From Dama dama (taxonomy: Eukaryota > Chordata > Mammalia > Artiodactyla > Cervidae), in the NCBI RefSeq assembly GCF_033118175.1, contig NC_083701.1, forward strand, positions 12,295,501-12,359,500: DNA of 64,000 nt, given 5' to 3'. Both the position numbers and the translations under genes were made by a program. Below are positions 21,813-30,889 of this stretch, piece by piece. Position 1 is the stretch's first letter. Every line of letters begins with the position of its first letter. The notes under the pieces were generated by a model, which worked only from the letters and a program-made list of their open reading frames with translations, made no database searches and was not told the DNA's origin.

Positions 21813-22107
21813 AATACAGTTGTATAGTCGTTACCCAAATCCAGTATTAGAACATTTCCGTCGACTTTTTGTCCCTTTGTAGTACTTCTTGCTCTAACTT
21901 TCAGTCCCAAGTTACCACTGATACATGGCATTTGTCTCTATTAATCTGCCTTTCCAAGAAATTGCATATGAATATACCTATACAATATACAGTCCTGTGT
22001 ATCTGGATTCTTTCAGTTAGCAGAATGTCTTTGATGTTCAACCATATTGTAGCATGTACCTGCACATTTTTCTTTTTATTGTCAAAGACTATCCCATTAT
22101 ATGAATT

Positions 22108-22262
22108 GTGTTGTTCAGTCACTCAGTTGTGTCTGACTCTTTGCAACCCCTTGGACTGCAGCATGCCAGGCTTCCCTGTCCTTCACCATCTCCTGGAGTT
22201 TGCTCAAACTCATGTCCATTGAGTCAAGTGATGCCATCCAACCATCTCATCCTCTGTCATCC
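22108..22262 (-). mobile_element. Short BovB-derived (Bov-A2-like) element, antisense, nested in L1
   Basis: GTTGTTCAGTCACTCAGTTG, GGACTGCAGCATGCCAGGC, CATGTCCATTGAGTCAAGTG and CATCTCATCCTCTGTCATCC are the antisense BovB 3' end. L1 sequence resumes after it. CATTATA occurs at both edges, too short to be decisive as a TSD. Confidence 0.88.
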
Positions 22263-22548
22263 ACTTCATTATAAGGATATGCCTTTTTAAATCCATTCAC
22301 CAGTTAATGGGCATTTGGATCATTTCTACTTTTTGTCACTATAAATTGTGCTGTTATGAACAGTGTGACTTGCTTTGGCCAAAAGTATTTCCTTGTAAAT
22401 ATTGATTGAAATACATTTCCTATCTTGACTTTGGGTTCAACCATGTGCCTTGCCTTGGTCAATGGGATATTCACAGATAAAACAGAACCAAGCTTGTGTG
22501 GTTAGGTTTCTCTCTTGCATCTCTGCTGTCACCATGAATAGTTTCCTA

Positions 22549-22866
22549 GGACTCTCCTGGTGGTTCAGTGGTTAAGAGTTGACAATGGTAATTGTTAAAC
22601 CTGACAATGCAGGGAACATGGTTTTGATCCCTGGTCAGGGAAGATTCCACATGTCGCAGGGCAACTAAGCCCATGCACCACAACTACTCAGCCTGAGTTT
22701 TAGAGCCTGTGTGCCACAACTACAGAAGCCCACATGCCCTAGAGCTCGTGCTTTGCAACCAGAGAAGCCATGGCAACGAGAAGCCTACACACCGCAACTG
22801 GAGAAAGCCTGCGTGCAGCAAGGAAGATCCAGCGCAACCAAAAATGAATTAATTAAATTAAAAAAG
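22549..22866 (+). mobile_element. CHR-type SINE, full length
   Basis: GGACTCTCCTGGTGGTTCAG, GATCCCTGGTCAGGGAAG, GCAACTAAGCCCATGCACCA, GCAACCAGAGAAGCCATGGC and a tail of AATTAATTAAATTAAAAAAG. The 19-bp insertion in its 5' part (about 22582-22602) is unusual for the family. Confidence 0.92.
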
Positions 22867-23104
22867 AGTTTTCTCTGTAGTTACTGCCTCTCAGCCTGGG
22901 CCCAAGCATAAAACACAAGTGGAAAAGACCTGCATTCAAACAACGATAAAGAGCAAAGCCCAGATTCACCAGCATCCTGAAACAGAACTGCCCAGCTGAG
23001 CTCAGCTTGTAAGCTCAGCTGTAGCAGCTGCTCCTAAATTTGATAGCAGAAACATTATGGGTAATAGTCACTTAAAGCCACTGAATTTTGGAGTGTTTTA
23101 GTGT

Positions 23105-23335
23105 ATAGGGCTTCCCTTGCGGCTCAGATGGTAAAGAATCTGCCTGCAATGGAGGAGAGATCTGGGTTTGATCCCTGGGTTGGGAAGATCCTCTAGAGAA
23201 GGGAATACTACCCACTCTAGTATTCTTGCCTGGAAAGTTCTATGGACAGAGGCACTTGGAGTCCTACAGCCCAGCGGGTGGCAAAGAATCAGACATGACT
23301 GAGCGACTGAGACTTCTCACTACACTTTAGTACCC
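23105..23335 (+). mobile_element. Bov-tA SINE, sense, full length
   Basis: GGGCTTCCCTTGCGGCTCAG, TGCCTGCAATGGAGGAG, TTGATCCCTGGGTTGGGAAG and TCAGACATGACTGAGCGACT. It ends with CTTCTCACTACAC. The flanking TTTAGT is a short TSD candidate. Confidence 0.95.
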
Positions 23336-23364
23336 AGCAGTATTATGGCAATAGCTAGTGAACA

Positions 23365-23600
23365 CAGAAGCCATGCATAATCTGTCTGCCTCTTGCCTCC
23401 CAAACTTATTTCATACTGTTCTCACTCTTCTTGTTCTAGCCACTCTGACATGCTTCCACGTGGCCCAAACTCACCACACGAGTAGTTCTTCATCAATGTT
23501 CTTTCCTCTACTTGGAAAATTGCTTCTCCCCTGCCTTGCCTAACTCATCTCCCCAGAGCCTTCACATTTCAATTGAAATATTTTTGCCTCAGAAAAGCTA
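23365..23600 (+). repeat. L2 LINE 3' region, sense
   Basis: TCTGCCTCTTGCCTCCCAAA, CTAGCCACTCTGACATGCTT, CTACTTGGAAAATTGCTTCT and CCCAGAGCCTTCACATTTCA follow the sense L2 terminal coding/UTR order closely. Confidence 0.75.
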
Positions 23601-24000
23601 TTACACTTTTGCTGAGTAACAAACTGCCTCAAAGCTTAGTGACTTAAAATGCCATTTTATTCTCATGAAACTATGGGTAAACAGTGTGGGTTGGGCAGTT
23701 TTGCTTGGCTTCTAAGATCACAACTGCATTGTCAGTCATCCAAGTCATCAAGTGACGATAGATAGTTTAAGATTCACGACCTGGCATATGTAGTTTTCAG
23801 CCGGGCCATGTCTCCAGCAGGCTGTCCTGAGCTTCTTCACATGGATGCAGAGTCTCCGGCAGCAAGAAAGAACAAATTCAGTGCACACGATGACTGCCTG
23901 CGTCACAACTCCCGATGTCCGTCAGTGAACAGTCACGAGGCCAAGCCCAGAGTCATGTGCAAGAGGGCTACCCAAGGGCCTGCACAGAGGGAGTCATGAT
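23590..24000 (-). mobile_element. MaLR-like LTR fragment, antisense
   Basis: GCTGAGTAACAAACTGCCTC, CTTAGTGACTTAAAATGCC and GGTAAACAGTGTGGGTTGGG resemble the antisense start of an MLT1-like LTR. The remainder is decayed. The frame 23808-23999 inside it has no protein match that I know. Confidence 0.45.
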
Positions 24001-24945
24001 AAAAAAAAGGGCTTCTCACAGTTTTCCCTCTGGCCCTAATGATTCATGTCCCTCTAACTTGCAGCACATGTTACCTCCCTAAGAAGAGTCCCTAAATAGC
24101 ATTATCATGGTATTAGTCTAAAAGTCTACAATCTTATAATCTGCATCAAGGCTAGATGCAGATGAAACTCCTTGAGAGCAGTTCCTTGGCTATGGTCCTT
24201 ATTGATGCAGAGACACGAGGCGTAAAAAGACAAGTTATTTACCACCAAATGACTAATTACAGTGGTGAAATAGAAACAAAACTTATACTTTCATTCAAAA
24301 AGGGAAGGATGGAAGGAAGAAAGAATAGTCACTGACTTATCAAAATTATAAAGTACAACCAGGTACAAGTTGTCAGGACCCCCTACTCTGGCTGTGCTCC
24401 CCAACAGAGGTTCCTTAGGCTACTGTTATCCTGTAACAGAATAAATACTGAATAAAGACTTCTTATTCAAAGGAAAATGGGGGTTAGGAGGAAGATCCCA
24501 TTTTCTATAATCTTAGATTGTGGAACTTTCTTAAAACTTTTTTTTGGGTTTGCTATGTATCCCATTGCATCCACTCTAATAGTCAAAATCCACATTCACA
24601 ATTCCTTTCTGAGATAGCCGTCTATCAGGACTGTTTTGGGATTATGCCTCAATAGGAAGATGCTGCTAAAATTCTTAGAAACAGTTTTGCCTAGCTGAGA
24701 AAGCCTATTAAACATAACTTTAAATGTTTTAGAGATATTAAACAATTATAGAGCTATATTCTTGATTTAATCTAACTTGAGGCCATTTCTTACTTGAAAA
24801 AAGGTTTATGAGTTTTATTTTCCAACTTAGAAAGTCTTGGTTACATTATTGTCCCTCTAAAGTGTTTACAAAGTGAGTAGTTCTCTTTAGCTCATCTCTC
24901 TCTTCCTGTACCTAACTATATGTAGCAAAAAAAAAAAGCCAGTCA
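24001..24945. other. Unassigned, possibly old repeat-derived DNA
   Basis: GGCCCTAATGATTCATGTCC and the following text have the feel of an antisense LTR-element internal region next to the preceding LTR. I cannot assign a family, and no coding capacity is visible. Confidence 0.3.
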
Positions 24946-24946
24946 A

Positions 24947-25110
24947 GGGACTTCCCTGATGGTCCCGTGGCTAAGACTCTGTACTCCCAATGCAGGGGAC
25001 CCAGGTTCAATCTCTGGTTGGGGAACTAGATTCTGTGTGCTGCAAGAAAGATCAAAGATCCTGCATGTTGCAACTAAGATCCAGTGCAGCCAAATAAACA
25101 TATCAAACAA
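24947..25110 (+). mobile_element. CHR-type SINE, short form
   Basis: GGGACTTCCCTGATGGTCCC, CCAATGCAGGGGACCCAGG, GGGGAACTAGATTCTGTG, GCAACTAAGATCCAGTGCAG and a CCAAATAAACAT tail. It is the short CHR layout. It was inserted just 3' of an A-run (24927-24937). Confidence 0.9.
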
Positions 25111-25394
25111 GAAGCCAATTGATATTTTTTCAACATTTCAAAATTGATATATTTTCAACATTCTTTTTGGTAATTTCCTGAGCAAAACTAACCATGACCA
25201 AGCCCAAAGTCAATGTAGAAGGGGTCCTCACAAGGGTGTGTTTTCAGCAAAACATATTCATTGGTGGCCAGCACTTTATCTGCCAAGAAGCATTTCTTGA
25301 CAGCCTAAATTATGATGCTTCATTTTATGCCTTCTTAGCGCCCTGGAGTTTTCCTTTAAAACAACTGTATAATTTGATATTTAACTTCTGACTC
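25111..25394. other. Unassigned DNA
   Basis: Nothing recognised. A 65-residue frame at 25194-25391 has no known domain. Confidence 0.5.
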
Positions 25395-25680
25395 CCTAAA
25401 TATATGCTGCTGGGGACAAAGTTTATATTAATATCCTATTCACTGCCCTATCTTCAGCACATGAAAAGGATGTTTATGCATGGCAGGCACTTTGAAGAAT
25501 AAGTGATAGAATAAAAATAGTCCTAAGGGAAACTGTAGTATTCACAGTTTATTTTCTCATTTATTTGTTTATGTGTATCCTCTTCTAGAGTTGTAAGTCC
25601 CATAATGGCAGGAACCCCATCAATTATGTTCATAAAAATGCCTAAGCAAATTATACCTTTAATAAATCTCTAGAAAGAAG
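25395..25680 (+). repeat. Two degraded L2 LINE 3' ends, sense
   Basis: CACTGCCCTATCTTCAGCAC then GGCAGGCACTTTGAAGAATA (25395-25510), and CTTCTAGAGTTGTAAGTCCC then AATGGCAGGAACCCCATC (25540-25680). Each resembles the L2 'usage/statement' block followed by its tail. Confidence 0.55.
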
Positions 25681-26304
25681 GAAGAATGAAAATATTAAAC
25701 AATAATAAATATATATTAACATGAAAAAATAAATCTGTATATCAATAGGCTAATGATATAAACATATTAAAATAATATACTCATTCTCCATTCTGATGGG
25801 TTGTAGGATCAAAACTCAAAGGCTCCCAAAACAAACAACTCAAGACTCCAAGACAGGATATTGTCTCTCTCGGAATCTGAGCCAGACTTACTTCACTCTC
25901 TGGGAAAATTTTTCGTTATGAGGTGGGAAGAAAAGAGATGGGAAAGCTGTCCTGCAGTGGAATCACGTGTGGGAAAGGCATCTCAATTCCTTGACTTTGG
26001 AGGAACACTGGATACAGGTCACAATAGTCACAAAGATACGGGCAAGATGGGCATCCTTAGGTGACAACAACACTGACAGAGAGCCAGGCTTTCCTTCTCT
26101 TCCTGAAACACCTCTCCAGTCACGACTGGAGGAGGAGATGGATGTTTTGCGAGCATCCATGATAGCTCAAAGCCCCCACCTGATGACAAAGCAGCTAGGA
26201 GTAACTCTACATCAACCTGGAAGTCAAGTGACCAATGTGATGGCTGGAAAGCATATCATGAATTCAAAGGAAGGTTAGAGAGAATTATATCACATCTTTA
26301 CATT
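25681..26304. other. Unassigned DNA
   Basis: An AT-rich stretch to 25800, then more balanced sequence. The frames at 25861-26278 overlap in all directions and show no domain. Confidence 0.5.
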
Positions 26305-26370
26305 CACTCATTCCTTTATGAAAACTTGAATTGCATACTTATTATGATATTACTATAGGTGCCTAACCTG
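26305..26370 (-). repeat. L2 LINE tail fragment, antisense
   Basis: TTCACTCATTCCTTTATGAA then GCATACTTATTATGATATTA resembles an antisense L2 tail. It is short. Confidence 0.4.
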
Positions 26371-26774
26371 TGTTGTGGAACTAGCACAGCACTCTCCCCT
26401 GTGGTGGGAAGAGAGTGGAAACATTTTATTGGTAGATGAAGGACAGAGAAGGACTTGCCCATTGATCCCTGCATTGACAATCCATAGATCATGTCTGCAG
26501 GATGTAAAAGTGCCCTGGAGTGAGTGCATGGGAAGCCTCTGCCCAGCTCTAATGATGCGAGCTGGTTTGTATGACAGAGCGCCTAGGATGCTGGTGGCAG
26601 TGCATGCAAACCTTCCCAAAGGAGGACAATTTTGTTCACGTGATCAGTTTCCTCACCATCTCTAGCAAACCTTAGCCTGAGTTCCTGTGTAAGCCTTTGG
26701 TGGAACAGTTTTCACCTGGTTCCACTATATTTCCCAAGTTTCAAAGCCCTTTTATTAGTAAGATGTACACAAAT
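26371..26774. other. Unassigned DNA
   Basis: No repeat recognised. A 96-residue frame (26375-26665, plus) and an 88-residue frame (26353-26619, minus) overlap each other, show no domain, and have no splice-site context that I trust. Confidence 0.5.
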
Positions 26775-26905
26775 AGTCACTGGGCCCCCACAATGCACCA
26801 GTCTCTGAGCTTGGTATATATCTAATTTGCTTATTTGCCTTTACATAGCCCTTGAGGTAGACTATTATTCCCATAATACAGACAGAGAAATGGAGGCATC
26901 CTCAG
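26775..26905 (-). repeat. MIR SINE fragment, antisense
   Basis: CAGTCTCTGAGCTTGGTATA, CCTTGAGGTAGACTATTATT and CAGACAGAGAAATGGAGGC follow the antisense MIR core. Confidence 0.65.
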
Positions 26906-28204
26906 AGGGAGGGGGAAAAGAATATCCCTGCGACAGAAAAATGAGGAACCCTTTCACTCATTCGGCACATTCTGAGTGTCAATTCCACTCAGGGCCCATT
27001 TTTGAAGATAGTCTGCTTTCACAGTCTGAGTTCTTTCTGCCAGGTCAGTTTAGTTACCAGAAAGGAGCCGGGGGTAGGGATGTAGAAATGGAAAGTGGGG
27101 CTGGAGGATGTGAGGGACAAGCGCCCTAGGTTTGCCTGGGACCAGCTCCCACCCCAGGCCCCTCCCCAGCCCGCCTTCATCCTGACCATATCCTCACCTC
27201 CGCGACCCAGGCAAGTGTTCTTTCTCCAGCCTCTCCCTTGAAAGGATAACAAAAGTGTTTTCACTGGCTCTGTTGCCATGTGATCAAAGCATAGCTCAGG
27301 AAATGGGGTCCCTCAAAAGCTGTTTATCTAAAATCTCTGATTTCACCCGTTGGAGAGAGCATTCTGCATCTTCTCTCCCAAGGGCAAATATTTCAGTTAC
27401 CTGTGTCCTAGGAGCCAGGCTGAGGCCACACATACTTTGCTCAGGAAAAGAAAACATGGCTCTCCTGTCAGAACATTTCCCTTTGTGCTCATGTTCGCTG
27501 CCCCCCGCCCCCGGCCCCCCAGCACGACTCCGAGGCCAGGAGGAAATCCTAATCTAGTCTCTCACAGGAAGTCTGACTGGTTCAAGGCAGGGAAGATTTA
27601 AAGACCAAGAAACTCTAAATCCAAGCTTAGGTGGGAGTGTTTTTTATTACTGATAAAACACAGAATCCCTTTTCTGGGTTATTCTGATGAGCCCAGAGTA
27701 AATATTTATCCTTTTAACTAATGGGTCTGTACTGAACAGCCTTGGGACTCCCAGACAATCAAGCTGATGGATCACTTTTTGCTTCCCTGGTCTGAGGGTA
27801 GAACTGGGCAAAATTATTTGGCACGGGGAGCCCTTTTCCTGTGGCATGGTTCTCGGCATGTATGAGGCATAACATATCCCTCTTTGTGCCAGAATAGAAC
27901 CGGGCGGGTGTGAGGGAAGGCCGTGCTGGGACCTCCCAGCTCCACGGCTCTGAGATGATTTAATAGTTACACCGTCAGTGTTCCCAGGGTAAACAGCCGC
28001 CTATCTCTGAGGAGAAGAAGAAAGATGGATGGCTGGATCTGTAACCCCCACCCTCCCCTTAGGCTTGAATGCAGTACTTTGTTCTTTGGTGGTTTCAGGG
28101 AATGCAGTGTTCACAACACTCACACTCTGAAGACACACAGACACATATGAAAATTTACATGTATGAATGAATGAGAAGGACGCATATGGACACACTGCAC
28201 TGGG
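26906..28204. other. GC-richer repeat-free block
   Basis: About 1.3 kb with no recognised repeat and the highest GC of the window, including GCCCCCCGCCCCCGGCCCC at about 27500-27520 and CCTCCGCGACCC near 27197. Overlapping 60-105-residue frames exist on both strands, none with a domain. No consistent splice, promoter or CpG-island structure is visible. It is the best candidate for conserved non-coding DNA, but only by elimination. Confidence 0.5.
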
Positions 28205-28303
28205 AGGGTTTTGAGGGTGGAGGCTATTCCTTTTTCATATTTGTGTTCTATTGTCTAGCAATGCCTGGCGCAGAGCAGATGATTAATATATAATTTTTGA
28301 ATC
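28205..28303 (+). repeat. L2 LINE 3' end, sense
   Basis: GAGGGTGGAGGCTATTCC, TTGTCTAGCAATGCCTGGCG and GATTAATATATAATTTTTGA form the L2 terminal statement and tail. Confidence 0.6.
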
Positions 28304-28427
28304 AATACATGAATGTTGTTGTTTAGTCGCTAAGTCATGTACAACTCTTTGCGACCCCATGGACAGCAGCACGCCAGGCCTCCCTGTCCCTCACCATATC
28401 CCGGAGTTTGTCCAAGTTTGTGTCCAT

Positions 28428-28683
28428 TAAGCCGGTGATCTTTTTTTTTTTTTTTTCAATCTTGTAACATACTTTATTTTATTTTTTTTTATTAGTTGGA
28501 GGCTAATTACTTCACAACATTTCAGTGGGTTTTGTCATACATTGATATGAATCAGCCATAGATTTACACGTATTCCCCATCCCGATCCCCCCTCTCACCT
28601 CCCTCTCCACCCGATTCCTCTGGGTCTTCCCAGTGCACCAGGCCCAAGCACTTATCTCATGCATGAGATAAGCCGGTGATCTT
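28428..28683 (-). mobile_element. Very short ruminant-type L1 3' end, nested in Bov-A2, with 15-bp TSD
   Basis: TAAGCCGGTGATCTT occurs exactly at 28428-28442 and 28669-28683. Between them lies, on the plus strand, a T16 run, about 25 bases of non-L1 sequence, a second T-rich run, then L1 3' UTR text (TTAGTTGGAGGCTAATTAC; CATACATTGATATGAATCAG) shared with the copy at 30890. The total is about 226 bp, so it is severely 5'-truncated. Confidence 0.95.
28651..28672. repeat. Perfect 22-bp palindrome at the L1 5' junction
   Basis: The half-site CTTATCTCATG is followed immediately by its exact complement. It spans the end of the L1 body, a 4-base GAGA that belongs to neither side, and the start of the TSD. 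Confidence 0.95.
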
Positions 28684-28794
28684 ATTCAACCATCTCATGC
28701 TCTGCCATCCTGTTCTCGTTTGCTTTCTTTCAATCTTTTCCAGCATCAGGGTCTTTTCCGGTGAGTTGGCTCTTTGCATCAAATACATGAATAA

Positions 28795-29005
28795 TTATAA
28801 CCATTTACTTAGCATGTAATAGGTTCCAGGGATTGAAGGAAATTCTTCATAAACATCCTCTTATTTAATTCTCACAACAGAAATATTTGGTGCTCTTAAT
28901 TTCCCCGTTTCACAGATATAAAAAGTAAGGCTTGACTAGATAAGGTGTTTTAATCAAGGTTACACAGCAGTTCAGTGATAGTAAGGGATATCTAATGCCA
29001 CAGCT
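28795..29005 (-). repeat. MIR SINE, antisense
   Basis: TTACTTAGCATGTAATAGGT, ACATCCTCTTATTTAATTCT, CCCCGTTTCACAGATATAAA and AAGGTTACACAGCAGTTCAG are the antisense MIR landmarks in order. Confidence 0.85.
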
Positions 29006-29304
29006 GATACCCCTAAGGCTTTCCTCTACAAACTCATCTTCCCAAGGTGTACATTAAAGATGTTTCTACAAACATCATCTACGAAGAGCAGTCATTGAGT
29101 TGCCAAGATGCTGAAGCTCTACCTGGAGGCTCTGAATACGCAGCGTGTCTGTCGCCACATTTCTTTCCTGTCCTTCCTCCCCGGCCCCAATTACCGGACA
29201 CAAAAGGAAGACATCAGTTCCAGAGTAAAGATTTTGTGTTTTCAAGAAGAAAGAACCAGGGGTTTAGTTCCCTTCTGATAGTAAAGACATTTTTTGAAGA
29301 GGAA
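29006..29304. other. Unassigned DNA
   Basis: About 300 bp without a recognised repeat. The 105-residue frame at 29047-29364 runs into the adjacent LTR and has no domain. Confidence 0.45.
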
Positions 29305-29880
29305 ACTGGCAGTATCAGTTTTCTATCGCCACCAAAAGGTCACAGACTTAGCGTTTTCATATAACATTCATTACCTTGTGTAGGTCAGGGGTCCTGGCAG
29401 GCTAAGCTGGGCTCCTCTCAGGGTATCACAAGGCTGAAATGAAGTTGTAAGCCAGCTGGACTCTTATCTGGAGGTGTTGGAAGAGAACCTACTTTCAAGC
29501 TCATTCAGGTGTCGGCTCAATTCAGTTCCTTGCAGGTGTAGGATGGAGGTCCTCGTTTCTTGGCTGGCTGTCAGCCAGGGACTGTTGTTTGCTCTTAGAA
29601 GCTGCCCACATTCCTTCTCATGTGGCCCCTTCCAGCTTCAAACAAACAAAAGCGTGTCCCTGTGCTCTCTCATGTTCGAAAGCCTTCTGACTTCCTCTCT
29701 GGCAGCCAGCTGAAGTTCTCTTATTCTAAATGTTCACATGATTAGATTAGAACCACCTGGATAACCTCTCTTTAAGGTCAAATGTGCTGTATAAAATAAT
29801 TATAGGAGGAATTCACAAACTCTGGGTATTAGGGCATGGGATTTTAGGAGCCATTCCTAAAAGTAATTCCTGCCATACAG
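29305..29880 (-). mobile_element. MLT1-type LTR (ERVL-MaLR), antisense
   Basis: CAGTATCAGTTTTCTATCGC, GGGCTCCTCTCAGGGTATCA, GCTGCCCACATTCCTTCTCA, TGTGGCCCCTTCCAGCTTC and CCACCTGGATAACCTCTCTT follow an antisense MLT1-like LTR over its whole length. It is non-coding and ancient. Confidence 0.75.
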
Positions 29881-30182
29881 TCCTTGATTAAAACTGAGGA
29901 CAAGGGTAGGAGAAAGATTTATAGGGAGGCAAAGGGGACCAAGTCAGGCAGCAAGAATCTGCCAAAGCAGAATGCAGGAATGAGATCTGTACTTCAGAAA
30001 TCAGATAAAACATACCAGGGCAGAGTCAAGAAGAAAATAAGACGGCACTTAGTAGATGCTTGATAGATGTGCATCTGACTACCTGCTGTTTAACGTGAGC
30101 CATGCGTTATACAGAGGAAGAAAAAACTCACCACACATTCTTTGGTTACAAAAGGTGCATTCATATACATGGAGTCCTTTCA
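29881..30182. other. Unassigned DNA
   Basis: No repeat or gene recognised in about 300 bp. Confidence 0.5.
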
Positions 30183-30372
30183 GGGCTTCCCTGGTGGCTC
30201 AGATGATAAAGAATGTGCCTGCAATGCAGGAGACCTGGGTTCAATCCCTAGGTCAGGAAGATTCCTCTAGAGAAGGTCATGGCAACCCACTCCAGTATTC
30301 TTGCCTGTAGCCTGGCAGGCTACAGTTCATGGGATTGCAAAGAGTCGGACACGACTGAGTAACACACACATA
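30183..30372 (+). mobile_element. Bov-tA SINE, sense, with internal deletion and CA tail
   Basis: GGGCTTCCCTGGTGGCTCAG, GCAATGCAGGAGACCTGGGT, TTCAATCCCTAGGTCAGG and GAGTCGGACACGACTGAGTA. About 20 bases are missing after TATTCTTGCCTG. It ends in ACACACACA. Confidence 0.95.
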
Positions 30373-30404
30373 TGCATATTCATTCATATTTTCTTTGGAT
30401 GAGT

Positions 30405-30525
30405 GTGTGATATTAGGATATTATTATCTCCATTTTACCAAGGAGGAGCAACTAGATCAAGGAGATTACTAAGCCTTGCATAGCTAGTGACTGTTACAGA
30501 CAGGGTATAAAAACAGAAGCCTTGC
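30405..30525 (-). repeat. MIR SINE, antisense
   Basis: TATTATCTCCATTTTACCAA, GCCTTGCATAGCTAGTGAC and CAGACAGGGTATAAAAACAG follow the antisense MIR core. Confidence 0.75.
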
Positions 30526-30739
30526 TCTTGAGATGGTACCTTTAGCTATTACAACAGATGCATCCGGAATTACAGACTTTTTAGAGTCTGGTCATAAAAG
30601 AAATGACTGGGGCAAAAGTTGGAACATAAAATAAGTATCTGTGGGCCTGTGACATAGGCTCAGGCCAATAGAGGTCCAAGGGTTGTGGTGGAGGAAGTCT
30701 GGGATTTCATGTAAGACAATCTAGTGTCCAGGTGCAGCC
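30526..30739. other. Unassigned DNA
   Basis: Nothing recognised. Confidence 0.5.
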
Positions 30740-30889
30740 ATGAAAGTTATCAAGGTTGTGACTATGGACAAATCATTTCAGTCCTCTGAGCCTCTGTTTC
30801 CCATTTGTAAAATGGGAATACTAACTAATCTGGTTCTCAACCTTCAAAGGGTTGATATGTGGTTTGATGCTGCAGCAAGCATCATTTTA
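30740..30889 (+). repeat. MIR SINE, sense, interrupted by L1
   Basis: GTGACTATGGACAAATCATT, CCTCTGAGCCTCTGTTTCCC and TTGTAAAATGGGAATACTAA are the sense MIR core. The L1 at 30890 breaks its 3' part. Flanking text resumes at 31668 (AATAGGCTGTATAAAC). Confidence 0.82.

Larger units (their letters stand above)
21530..22390 (-). mobile_element. L1 3' UTR, antisense, split by two SINEs
   Basis: TTTAACAAAATTCAC, ATTAGAACATTTCCGTCGAC, TCTGGATTCTTTCAGTTAGC, CATATTGTAGCATGTACCTG and AGTTAATGGGCATTTGG follow the antisense 3' UTR of an old L1M element. The order stays intact across a Bov-tA at 21591-21801 and a Bov-A2-like element at about 22108-22262. Confidence 0.85.
22395..23362 (+). mobile_element. 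Old MaLR-type LTR (MLT1-like), split by CHR and Bov-tA
   Basis: CCTTGCCTTGGTCAATGGG, then after the CHR CAGCCTGGGCCCAAGC, GAACTGCCCAGCTGAGC and CACTTAAAGCCACTGAATTT, then after the Bov-tA GCAGTATTATGGCAATAGC and AACACAG. This is the order of an MLT1-like LTR with its polyadenylation region near 23080. The subfamily is not resolved. Confidence 0.6.
28304..28792 (-). mobile_element. Bov-A2-like (BovB 3') element, antisense, with 11-bp TSD
   Basis: TTGTTTAGTCGCTAAGTCAT, CACGCCAGGCCTCCCTGTCC and, beyond the L1 insertion, CATCAGGGTCTTTTCCGGTG are the antisense BovB 3' end. AATACATGAAT at 28304-28314 and 28782-28792 is an exact TSD. An L1 fragment (28443-28668) was inserted later. Confidence 0.93.

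Noticed and set aside
26353..26665. Overlapping 96- and 88-residue frames as an exon
   Set aside because: They lie on opposite strands over the same bases, without domain, credible splice sites or codon bias that I can see.
30183..30372. tRNA gene inside Bov-tA and CHR elements
   Set aside because: They keep pol III box-like motifs from a tRNA ancestor, but cannot fold as a complete tRNA and have SINE bodies and tails.
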